Source: Sphingomonas sp. 35-24ZXX (GTDB lineage: Bacteria; Pseudomonadota; Alphaproteobacteria; Sphingomonadales; Sphingomonadaceae). Taken from it: a stretch of 64,000 nucleotides of DNA. Under the pieces are notes generated by a model. It saw only the letters and a program-made list of their open reading frames with translations, was not told the DNA's origin and ran no database searches. This document shows, piece by piece, positions 9,075 through 18,366 of the stretch. The position numbers were made by a program, and so were the translations under genes. Position 1 is the stretch's first letter. Every line of letters starts with the position of its first letter. The stretch spans positions 62,001 through 126,000 of the forward strand of contig NZ_JROG01000010.1 in assembly GCF_000786215.1 (NCBI RefSeq). The letters are read 5' to 3'.

Positions 9075-10245
9075 GCGCGAGCGCACGGCGATAGGCCTCT
9101 GCTGCGGCCTGCCCCTCGCCGGTTTCGGCCAGACAATGCGCCCGCGCCGCATGCCAGGGCCGATAGCGGTCCAGCCCCGCGCCCTCCAGCATCGCCAGAG
9201 CGGCAAGCCCGGCATGCGGCCCTTCGACCTTTCCGAGCGCGATCGCGCGGTTAATCGCCACCACCGTGCCGGGCCGCACCGCGAGCAGCAGATCGTACAG
9301 CTGCAGGATCGCGCGCCAGTCGGTCTGCCCCTCGCCCTTGCGCCGCGCATGGGTGAGATGGATCGCGGCCATCAGCTGATACGGGCCGCTGCGTCCCGCC
9401 TCAGCGGCGCGGCGCATCAGTTGCGCAGCCGATGCGATCAGCGCGTCATCCCACCGTTCGCAATCCTGCTGGCTGAGCGGGATCATGCGCCCCGCGTCAT
9501 CGACCCGCGCGGCGCGCCGCGATTCGGCCAGTTGCACCATCGCCGCCAGCCCCAGCACCTCGGGGTCCTCAGGCAGCAGCTCTGCCAGCATCGTGGCCAG
9601 CCGCAGCACCTCCGGCCCCAGATCGGCGGTCGGCTCGCTGCCGGCGGCATCCTGGTAGGCCAGGGCATAGCCGATCTCGAGCGTCGCCAGGACCGCAGCC
9701 AGCCGTTCGCCCCACGCATGCGGCGGCGGCGTCTCGAACGGCACCCCCGCCTCGCGGATCTTCGCCTTGGCGCGGGTCAGCCGCTGGAACATCGCGGGCA
9801 CCGCCATCAGGAACGCTGCCGCAATCCGCTCGGTGGGCACACCGCACGCCACGCGCAAAGTCAGCGCGGCGCGCGCATCGGGTGCGATCGCCGGGTGGCA
9901 GCAGATGAAGATCAGCCGCAGCCGCTCGTCGGGAATCTGCTCGTCGAACAGCGCGATGACATCCATGTCCTCCGCCTCCTGTTCGGGCCCCTGGCTGGCG
10001 ATAAGCTGCGCCAGCCGGACATCGCGCCGCAACCGGTCGATGATCCGCCGCCGCGCCGCGACGTGCAGCCATCCAGCCAGGTTGGCGGGCAGCGGTGCGG
10101 TGGCGAAAGTGCGCATCGCCAGCTCGGTCGCATCGGCAAAGCCGTCCTCGGCGAGATCCAGATCGCGAAACCGCGCGGCCAGCGCGGCAACCACGGCGGG
10201 CCGGGCGGCGATGATCGCTTCGCCCAACCCACCCGAATGGCTCAT
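9013..10245 (-). CDS. ECF sigma factor of the ECF42 type with C-terminal TPR-like extension
   Basis: 410-residue extracytoplasmic-function sigma factor. Region 2 (about 1-80, including WLHVAARRRIIDRLRRD) and region 4 (about 115-180, LRVACGVPTERIAAAFLMAVPAMFQRLTRAKAKIRE) are typical. Unlike ordinary ECFs of about 190 residues it has a helical C-terminal extension of about 220 residues ending in TPR-like repeats (GEGQAAAEAYRRALALNPAR). That architecture plus an adjacent YCII/DGPF gene defines group ECF42 (family knowledge). There is no anti-sigma factor, as expected for the group. The ATG overlaps the stop of the YCII gene by 4 bases (ATGA), so translation is coupled. Confidence 0.92.
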   Translation of the reverse strand: MSHSGGLGEAIIAARPAVVAALAARFRDLDLAEDGFADATELAMRTFATAPLPANLAGWLHVAARRRIIDRLRRDVRLAQLIASQGPEQEAEDMDVIALFDEQIPDERLRLIFICCHPAIAPDARAALTLRVACGVPTERIAAAFLMAVPAMFQRLTRAKAKIREAGVPFETPPPHAWGERLAAVLATLEIGYALAYQDAAGSEPTADLGPEVLRLATMLAELLPEDPEVLGLAAMVQLAESRRAARVDDAGRMIPLSQQDCERWDDALIASAAQLMRRAAEAGRSGPYQLMAAIHLTHARRKGEGQTDWRAILQLYDLLLAVRPGTVVAINRAIALGKVEGPHAGLAALAMLEGAGLDRYRPWHAARAHCLAETGEGQAAAEAYRRALALNPARAERLYLEARLGETSA

Positions 10246-10610
10246 GCGTCGGGGCCGCCCATCGGCCAGACCGGCCGCACCTCGACCGCGCCCTTGCCGG
10301 GAATCGCGATCCGCTTGGCCCATGCCAGCGCCTGGTCGAGATCGGCAACGTCGATGATGTAGAAGCCGCCGAGCTCCTCGTGGCTTTCGGAAAACGCCCC
10401 ATCGTGGATCTGGTGCTCGCCGAAATTCCAGCGGATCGTGGTCGCGGTCGCGGCCCCCTTCAGCCGCTCGCCCGAAAACGGCACGCCGGCGGCCACCAGA
10501 GCCTCGGCCAGCGCCATGTGCTTGGCGAGCGTGTCGGCGAGGATCGCCTCGCCATCGGGGCCGGCATAGACGCTCTCGTCTTCGTGGATCATCAGCATGT
10601 ACTGCATCAT
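10242..10610 (-). CDS. YCII-related (DGPF-type) protein, ECF42 partner
   Basis: 122-residue YCII-fold protein (MMQYMLMIHEDE start, then DGAFSESHEELGGFYIIDV near residue 75). In ECF42 partners the motif is usually DGPF; here the Pro is Ala. Such proteins are thought to work with the ECF42 sigma factor, perhaps as sensors or enzymes, but their reaction is unknown. The start at 10610 is preceded by AAGGAGA. The first gene of a two-gene operon with the sigma factor. Confidence 0.88.
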   Translation of the reverse strand: MMQYMLMIHEDESVYAGPDGEAILADTLAKHMALAEALVAAGVPFSGERLKGAATATTIRWNFGEHQIHDGAFSESHEELGGFYIIDVADLDQALAWAKRIAIPGKGAVEVRPVWPMGGPDA

Positions 10611-10692
10611 CGTGTCTCCTTGGGTCGAACGCCGCACCTTCCGGGCGTTCCATCCCCATGACGAACGGGCAGCGACGGATTCGACACGCCGG

Positions 10693-12753
<2,061 letters not shown>

Positions 12754-12772
12754 TCACCGTGAAAGCAGATGA

Positions 12773-13291
12773 TCATACAACCCAACGCAAATCACTAGAA
12801 ACAACCTTCCAACCCTTACCTGATTGAATACAATTATATCGCATCCCTGATCCAAGTTTATCTATATCTACTGAACATTTTCGATCTAAGGAACATTCAA
12901 ATTTAGCAATTTTAAGATGTGCTGACTTTATTTCTTTTTCATTGTAGTAATATGTCATAGCCGTAAACATACCGAAATCGCCTTCAACAACCTTCTTTTT
13001 GCAGAAACTTTCTGGAACAACTCTGAGGAAGGTCGTTTCAAGTTTACGAGCCACATCTTTTACCTGAACTTGGCCGTTGGCATTGAGGCACAATGTCTCT
13101 GAGTCAATTTCTGAGCGCCTAGCCCCCGTCAGGGGCGCAACTTTGACAAATTCGCCAAAATTTTCGGCAATGGCTGCTGCCACAGCTCCAGCCGCATCTC
13201 GCTCCAGCCGAGGGCTCGATAACGCCACCGTCAGTCCGATGACCATCGCACAAAACACGGTCGCAATAACAATGTTTCTCCACATCATCAC
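12773..13291 (-). CDS. Hypothetical membrane-anchored protein, low GC
   Basis: 172 residues with one N-terminal hydrophobic segment (residues 6-24) and then a soluble, Lys- and Cys-rich domain with five Cys (LCLNANG, SFCKKK, FECSLDRKCSVD, YNCIQ), probably periplasmic. It starts at GTG 13291 with a GTGA overlap on the recN stop, or at the next ATG 13288. The 3' half (12,780-13,060) is strikingly AT-rich compared with the flanking recN and ligA, with unusual codons, which suggests recent acquisition or relaxed constraint. I do not recognise the family. Confidence 0.65.
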   Translation of the reverse strand: MMMWRNIVIATVFCAMVIGLTVALSSPRLERDAAGAVAAAIAENFGEFVKVAPLTGARRSEIDSETLCLNANGQVQVKDVARKLETTFLRVVPESFCKKKVVEGDFGMFTAMTYYYNEKEIKSAHLKIAKFECSLDRKCSVDIDKLGSGMRYNCIQSGKGWKVVSSDLRWVV

Positions 13292-14949
13292 ACCCGCTCC
13301 AGCAACCGGTCCGCCTGCGCGCGCGCTTCGGGCGTGATTTCCGCGCCGGAGAGCATGCGCGCGATCTCTTCCTTGCGGTCGGCGTCATCGAGCAGGCGGA
13401 CGCCGGTGCGCGCAACGGTGCCGTCCGAGGTCTTGGCGATCAGCAGGTGGTGCGCGCCGCGTGCGGCGACCTGGGGCGAGTGGGTGACGACGAGCAGCTG
13501 CGTGGTGCGCGCGAGCCGTGCCAGCCGCTCGCCGATCGCCGAGGCCACCGCGCCGCCGACGCCGCGGTCAATCTCGTCGAAGATCATCGTTTCCGCCCCG
13601 CCCTGCTCGGCGAGCGCAACCTTCAATGCCAGGATGAAGCGCGAGAGCTCGCCGCCCGAGGCAATCTTCATCAGCGGCGCAAAATCGCTGCCGGGGTTGG
13701 TCGAGATCAGGAACTCGACATGGTCCATGCCCGATGCGCCCCAGCGCGACTCGTCGAGCGGGTCGATGAGCGTGCGGAAGCGCGCGGCATCGAGCTTGAG
13801 CGGGATCAGCTCGCCCTGCACCGCCGCATCGAGCGCCTTGCCCGCCTTCGCCCGCGCTGCGCTCAAAGCCTCGGCGGCGGCGACATAGGCGGCCTTTGCG
13901 GCGTGGCGCGCCTTGTCGAGCGCAGTGAGGTTGGCCCCGCCCGATTCGAGCGCGGCCCAGTCTGCCTGCATCTGCTTCAGCAGATCGGGCAGCGCATCGC
14001 CTGCCACATTGTGCTTGCGGGCGAGCGCGCGCAGATCGAACAGGCGGCGTTCCATCTCGTCGAGCCGCACCGAATCATAGGTCAGCGCTTCGGCTGCCGC
14101 GCGCAGCTTGGATTCGGCATCGTCCGCCTCGATCACCGAGCGGTCTAGCGCCTCCAGCGCCTCGTTGAGCAGCGGATGCTCCTCGGCGATCCGGTCGAGC
14201 TTGCGCGCCGCGCCGCGCAGCTGCGCGAGCGCACCCTTGGACCCTTCGAAGGTTTCGAACAGATCGGACAGATCGCCCGACAGCCGTTCGCCCTTCTGCA
14301 TCGCCGCACGCTCGCCCGCGAGCTCGGCCTCCTCGCCTGGCTGGGGCATGAACGCGGTGAGTTCGGCGAGGTTGTGTTCGAGCAGGTCGCGGTCGCGCAA
14401 CGCGGTGTCGATTGCGGCATTGGCATCGGCATAGGCGCGCTCGGCCGCCTGCCAGCCGCGCCACGCCGCCGCCACGCCTGCGACATCGCAGCGGCCAAAG
14501 CTGTCGAGCAGATCGCGGTGCCCCTTGGGGTTGATCAGCCCGCGATCGTCATGCTGGCCATGGATTTCGACCAGCAATACGCCGAGGTCACGCAGCAGGC
14601 CTGCGGACACCGGCTGGTCGTTGACGAAAGCGCGGCTGCCGCCATCGGCGCGCACCTGCCGCCGGATCAGCAGCGGCTCGCCCGGCTCCTGCGAAATGTC
14701 GTTGGCGTCGAGCATGGCCGCCACGCCCTGGTGGCCGGTGATATCGAACCCGGCGATCACCAATGCGCGCTCGGCCCCCTGCCGCACCAGCCCGCTGTCG
14801 GCGCGCGCGCCCATCGCAAGGCCCAAAGCATCGAGCAGGATCGACTTGCCCGCGCCGGTCTCGCCGGTCAGCACGCCCAGGCCACGATGGAAATCCAGGT
14901 CGAGCGCCTCGATCAGCACCAGGTCACGAATGGCAAGCGACAGCAGCAT
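13288..14949 (-). CDS. recN: DNA repair protein RecN
   Basis: 553-residue SMC-like ATPase of double-strand-break repair. Walker A is GETGAGKS near residue 30. Long helical coiled-coil arms follow, then the signature and Walker B region (SGGELSRFILALKV, then ETMIFDEIDRGVGG) and the switch His in VTHSPQVAARG. Length and order are standard. SOS control is usual for recN, but I saw no clear LexA box in the short upstream region. Confidence 0.97.
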   Translation of the reverse strand: MLLSLAIRDLVLIEALDLDFHRGLGVLTGETGAGKSILLDALGLAMGARADSGLVRQGAERALVIAGFDITGHQGVAAMLDANDISQEPGEPLLIRRQVRADGGSRAFVNDQPVSAGLLRDLGVLLVEIHGQHDDRGLINPKGHRDLLDSFGRCDVAGVAAAWRGWQAAERAYADANAAIDTALRDRDLLEHNLAELTAFMPQPGEEAELAGERAAMQKGERLSGDLSDLFETFEGSKGALAQLRGAARKLDRIAEEHPLLNEALEALDRSVIEADDAESKLRAAAEALTYDSVRLDEMERRLFDLRALARKHNVAGDALPDLLKQMQADWAALESGGANLTALDKARHAAKAAYVAAAEALSAARAKAGKALDAAVQGELIPLKLDAARFRTLIDPLDESRWGASGMDHVEFLISTNPGSDFAPLMKIASGGELSRFILALKVALAEQGGAETMIFDEIDRGVGGAVASAIGERLARLARTTQLLVVTHSPQVAARGAHHLLIAKTSDGTVARTGVRLLDDADRKEEIARMLSGAEITPEARAQADRLLERV

Positions 14950-15165
14950 GGATCACGCTTTAGAACATACAGGGGACATCTGGGAACAGGCTTTTTGGCC
15001 CTTGCATCACCTTGTGCCGGTCGTGCGCGCGTGTCATTTCACGCGCTTGTCATTGACTTGCCGCTGCGGTGCCAATAGCGCCACGATGGTGGGGCCTGAT
15101 ATGCGCAAGGATCATGACGCAGCTATGACCGGTTTCCTGCCTGTTTCCCTCTCGACGGCCACATC

Positions 15166-16182
15166 ATGAGCCTCGCTGCGCTGCCGCTGGCGCTGATCCT
15201 TTCTGCGATGCAGGCTGGCGCGGCCACCGAACCTCTGCCAGTACCCGTCACCGAGCAGCCGCTGACGACGATCACGGTGGATGCGCCGCCGGTGACCACG
15301 CTGCCGCCCTGCCCTGCTGCAGCTGCCCCGCTGGCCACGCCACCCCTGGGCACGGCACCCATCGCGCCGTCAGACGCCCCCGCACAACCTTCGCAGGATG
15401 GCGCGATCGTCGTCACGGCACGGCCCGATTCCGAGCCGGGCGATCCCATGCTGCAGCTCAACGCCCAGTCGTTTCAGGTGGTGCAGGATGTCGATGAAGC
15501 GCTCGTCGGCCCGGTGGCGATGGCGTACAAGGATGCGATCCCCAAGCCGATCCGCCACGGCCTGCGCAATTTCCTGCGCAACCTCACCGAGCCGATCGTC
15601 GCGCTGAACTTTCTGCTGCAGCTGAAGCCCGGCAAGGCGGCGGAAACCGTCGGGCGGTTCGCGGTCAACAGCACCATCGGCATTGGCGGGCTGTTCGATG
15701 TCGCCAAGCGCGAGCCGTTCAAGCTGCCCTATCGCCGCAACGGCTTTGCCAACACCCTGGGCTATTATGGCGTCGAGCCGGGCGCCTATCTGTTCCTGCC
15801 GCTGATCGGCCCGACCACGGTGCGCGATCTCATCGGCGGCACCATCGACGGATTGCTGCTGCCGACCGCGGTCGGCGCACCGTTCAACAACCCCTATTTC
15901 ACGCTTCCCGCCGCGACGCTGAGCGCGCTGCAGGGGCGGATCCAGATCGACGAACAGCTCAACGCGCTGCGCACCCAGAGCAAGGATCCGTATATCGATG
16001 CGCGCGATTTCTACCTGCGCCGCCGCCAGGCCGAGATCGACGCATTGCGCGGACAGGTGCAATATCCCGATGGCGAACTGCCGTTCGTCAATCCGGGCAC
16101 GGGCCGCAGCGTGATCGTCCCGGTGACGCCGATCGTGCCGATGGCTCCCGGCATCAATTGCATGGCCGTGGGCGGGTATTGA
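15166..16182 (+). CDS. mlaA: MlaA/VacJ-family protein without a lipobox
   Basis: 338-residue homolog of MlaA, the outer-membrane component that removes misplaced phospholipids. The core runs from about residue 92 to 260: GDPMLQLNAQSFQVVQ, PKPIRHGLRNFLRNLTEP, FAVNSTIGIGGLFDVA, FANTLGYYGVEPGAYLFLPLIGPTTVRD. The N-terminus (MSLAALPLALILSAMQAGAA) reads as an ordinary signal peptide with no Cys at the cleavage site, so it does not look lipidated. A Pro/Thr-rich linker of about 65 residues separates it from the core. No mlaBCDEF genes are nearby. Confidence 0.85.
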   Translation: MSLAALPLALILSAMQAGAATEPLPVPVTEQPLTTITVDAPPVTTLPPCPAAAAPLATPPLGTAPIAPSDAPAQPSQDGAIVVTARPDSEPGDPMLQLNAQSFQVVQDVDEALVGPVAMAYKDAIPKPIRHGLRNFLRNLTEPIVALNFLLQLKPGKAAETVGRFAVNSTIGIGGLFDVAKREPFKLPYRRNGFANTLGYYGVEPGAYLFLPLIGPTTVRDLIGGTIDGLLLPTAVGAPFNNPYFTLPAATLSALQGRIQIDEQLNALRTQSKDPYIDARDFYLRRRQAEIDALRGQVQYPDGELPFVNPGTGRSVIVPVTPIVPMAPGINCMAVGGY

Positions 16183-16260
16183 GAGGCGGGCAGCGGCGGA
16201 CCTACAACGTCCACTCAGCCTGAGCGGGGGTGGGCGCAAAGCGGCGCACCCCCTCCGCCA

Positions 16261-17784
16261 TCACGCCCCCTGCAACAGCCCCTCTTTCGCGATCCGCTCC
16301 TTCCACACCAGCGGCGCGAGCTGGTGGACGTTGTTGCCTTCGCTGTCGACCGCGACGGTCACCGGGAAGTCGCTGACCTCGAACTCGTAGATCGCTTCCA
16401 TCCCCAGATCATGGAAGCCCACGACTTCCGAGCCCTTGATCGCACGTGCGACCAGATAGGCCGCGCCGCCGACCGCCATCAGATAGGCGCTCTTGTGGTC
16501 GCGGATCGCCTCGACCGCGGCGGGTCCGCGTTCGGCCTTGCCGACCATCGCGAGCAGGCCCTGTTCGAGCATCATGCGGGTGAACTTGTCCATCCGCGTC
16601 GCGGTGGTGGGGCCGGCGGGGCCGACGATCTCCTCGCCCACCGGATCGACCGGGCCGACATAATAGATCACGCGGCCACGGAACTCGACCGGCAGCTGTT
16701 CGCCCTTGGCCAGCATGTCCTGGATCCGTTTGTGCGCAGCATCACGCCCGGTGAGCATCTTGCCGTTGAGCAGCAGCCGGTCGCCCTGCTTCCAGCTCTG
16801 CACCACTTCTGGCGTGAGGTTATCGAGATCGACGCGGATCGCGGCCTTGTCGGGCGTCCAGTTGACGTCCGGCCATTCGTCGAGCTTGGGTGCCTCGAGA
16901 TACGCCGGGCCCGAGCCGTCGAGCGAGAAATGCGCGTGGCGGGTCGCAGCGCAATTGGGGATCATCGCCACCGGCTTGCCCGCAGCATGGCAGGGCGCAT
17001 CCATGATCTTGACGTCGAGAATGGTCGAGAGGCCGCCGAGCCCCTGCGCGCCGATGCCCAATGCGTTGACCTTATCGAAGATCTCGATCCGCATCGCCTC
17101 GACATCGGTCTTGGGCCCGCGCGCCTTCAGCGGCCCCATGTCGATCGGGTCCATCAGCGCCTTCTTGGCGAGCAGCACCGCGTGCTCCGCCGTGCCGCCA
17201 ATGCCGATGCCGAGCATTCCCGGCGGGCACCAGCCTGCCCCCATCTGCGGGATCATCTCGAGCACCCAGTCGACGATGTTGTCGCTGGGGTTCATCATCT
17301 TGAACTTCGACTTGTTCTCGCTGCCGCCACCCTTGGCCGCGACATCGACATGCACGTGATGGCCCGGCACCATTTCGACATGCAAGACACAAGGGGTATT
17401 GTCCTTGGTGTTGCGGCGGGTGAAGGCGGGGTCGGCGAGCACCGAGGCGCGCAGCTTGTTGTCCGGGTGCAGGTACGCCCGGCGCACGCCCTCGTCGACG
17501 ATTTCCTGCAGCGAGCGCGAGGTATCATCGAGGCGGCAATCCATGCCCCATTTGACGAACACGTTGACGATGCCGGTATCCTGGCAGATCGGGCGATGCC
17601 CTTCCGCGCACATCCGGCTGTTGGTCAGGATCTGCGCGATCGCATCCTTGGCGGCGGGCGACTGCTCTGCCTCATAAGCCTCGCCCAGCGCACGGATGTA
17701 ATCCATCGGGTGGTAATAGCTGATGAACTGCAGCGCGTCGGCGACGCTTTCGATCAGATCGGCGGCTTTGATGGTCACGGTCAT
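16261..17784 (-). CDS. fumA: Fumarate hydratase, class I ([4Fe-4S])
   Basis: 507-residue single-chain iron-sulfur fumarase of the TCA cycle: fumarate to L-malate. The N-terminal alpha domain has cluster Cys in ICQDTG (C67), and in GWCPPGMLGIGIGG and IPNCAATRHAHF. The C-terminal beta domain includes VGPVDPVGEEIVGPAGPTTATRMD. The start has a GGGGGAA Shine-Dalgarno. The gene faces away from nrdA across a 580-bp gap and converges on mlaA. Confidence 0.97.
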   Translation of the reverse strand: MTVTIKAADLIESVADALQFISYYHPMDYIRALGEAYEAEQSPAAKDAIAQILTNSRMCAEGHRPICQDTGIVNVFVKWGMDCRLDDTSRSLQEIVDEGVRRAYLHPDNKLRASVLADPAFTRRNTKDNTPCVLHVEMVPGHHVHVDVAAKGGGSENKSKFKMMNPSDNIVDWVLEMIPQMGAGWCPPGMLGIGIGGTAEHAVLLAKKALMDPIDMGPLKARGPKTDVEAMRIEIFDKVNALGIGAQGLGGLSTILDVKIMDAPCHAAGKPVAMIPNCAATRHAHFSLDGSGPAYLEAPKLDEWPDVNWTPDKAAIRVDLDNLTPEVVQSWKQGDRLLLNGKMLTGRDAAHKRIQDMLAKGEQLPVEFRGRVIYYVGPVDPVGEEIVGPAGPTTATRMDKFTRMMLEQGLLAMVGKAERGPAAVEAIRDHKSAYLMAVGGAAYLVARAIKGSEVVGFHDLGMEAIYEFEVSDFPVTVAVDSEGNNVHQLAPLVWKERIAKEGLLQGA

Positions 17785-17977
17785 GGCATTCCCCCGGGTA
17801 CGAAACGCGCTCTCAAAGGCGCTGGCGGATGAAGTGCGACCGTCTCTATTGCTCCCGCCACGCTATCGCAAGCCGACGCACAAGGGAATGTGTTTCGGCC
17901 TGGCCATGACCACCATGCCGGCACCTGTCCACAGCCCCCAAATTGCCGTGCACAAGTCTGTGGAGAGGAAATTGTGG

Positions 17978-18007
17978 GCAAGGGCGATTTGCCCTCTTGC
18001 GATTTTT
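17978..18007 (+). terminator. Possible hairpin terminator or attenuator in the fumA-nrdA gap
   Basis: Arms GCAAGGGC and GCCCTCTTGC pair around a GATTT loop and are followed by GATTTTT. No upstream gene on this strand needs a terminator, so it may end an unannotated short transcript or have no function. It is the strongest hairpin in the distal part of the gap. Confidence 0.3.
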
Positions 18008-18056
18008 CGGGGCGGCTTTTTACCGCGCGTCGCGCCGTGTGAACGGTATACCATGT

Positions 18057-18088
18057 GCGACGAATGGAATCCCACACGCGACGAATGG
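18057..18088 (+). repeat. Direct repeat GCGACGAATGG upstream of nrdA
   Basis: Two exact 11-bp copies (18057-18067 and 18078-18088) are spaced 21 bp start to start, which is two turns of the helix and puts them on one face of the DNA. They lie just upstream of the predicted nrdA promoter, so an activator or repressor site is possible. Confidence 0.5.
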
Positions 18089-18113
18089 TGATGTAAATTA
18101 ACCATTTACCCTC

Positions 18114-18182
18114 TTGCGTCGGAATCAGGATCCGCCACTATAGGTAGTGGGGTACGCGGCTGGGGCATACCAAGAACAGTGG
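18114..18182 (+). promoter_or_regulatory. Predicted nrdA promoter with tandem NrdR boxes
   Basis: The palindrome CCACTATAGGTAGTGG (18135-18150) matches 12 of 16 positions of the NrdR box ACACTATATATAGTGT. A weaker second copy (18167-18182, ending CAGTGG) begins 32 bp later, the usual three-turn spacing of paired NrdR boxes. Box 1 overlaps a -10 element TATAGG (18139-18144), with TTGCGT (18114-18119) as a possible -35 at a long 19-bp spacing. NrdR, an ATP-cone repressor, controls ribonucleotide reductase genes in most bacteria. Confidence 0.6.
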
Positions 18183-18254
18183 GTACAAGACAGCGCGGGG
18201 GCAGACAGTGGCCTTCGCGTCAAGGGTTTTTGACCCTGTTTTGACCTTCTGTTG

Positions 18255-18263
18255 GGGATAAGT
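18255..18263 (-). promoter_or_regulatory. DnaA-box-like site in the nrdA leader
   Basis: On the minus strand this reads TTATCCCCA, one mismatch from the DnaA box TTATCCACA. E. coli nrdAB is controlled by DnaA, so the position about 100 bp before nrdA is suggestive. A single site with one mismatch is weak evidence. Confidence 0.3.
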
Positions 18264-18366
18264 TTTCCCCCGCGAAGCCCGACAAGATGCTATACGGGAC
18301 GCTTGCGCCCCGACTCGAACAATTGCGGAACAAAACTCCGCACGTAACGATCAATATGGGGGCGTC

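Noticed and set aside
10246-10659. N-terminal extension of the sigma factor frame
   Set aside because: The extra 138 residues are an off-frame reading of the YCII gene; the ATGA overlap at 10,242-10,245 sets the start.
16215-16255. Hairpin GGGGGTG...CACCCCC between mlaA and fumA
   Set aside because: The stem is 7 bp with a 14-base loop and no T tract on either strand.
17900-17985. Possible replication origin from several TGTCCACAG/TGTGGAGA sites near 17,930-17,980
   Set aside because: Each has two or more mismatches to a DnaA box, there is no AT-rich unwinding element, and no dnaA, hemE or parAB gene is nearby.
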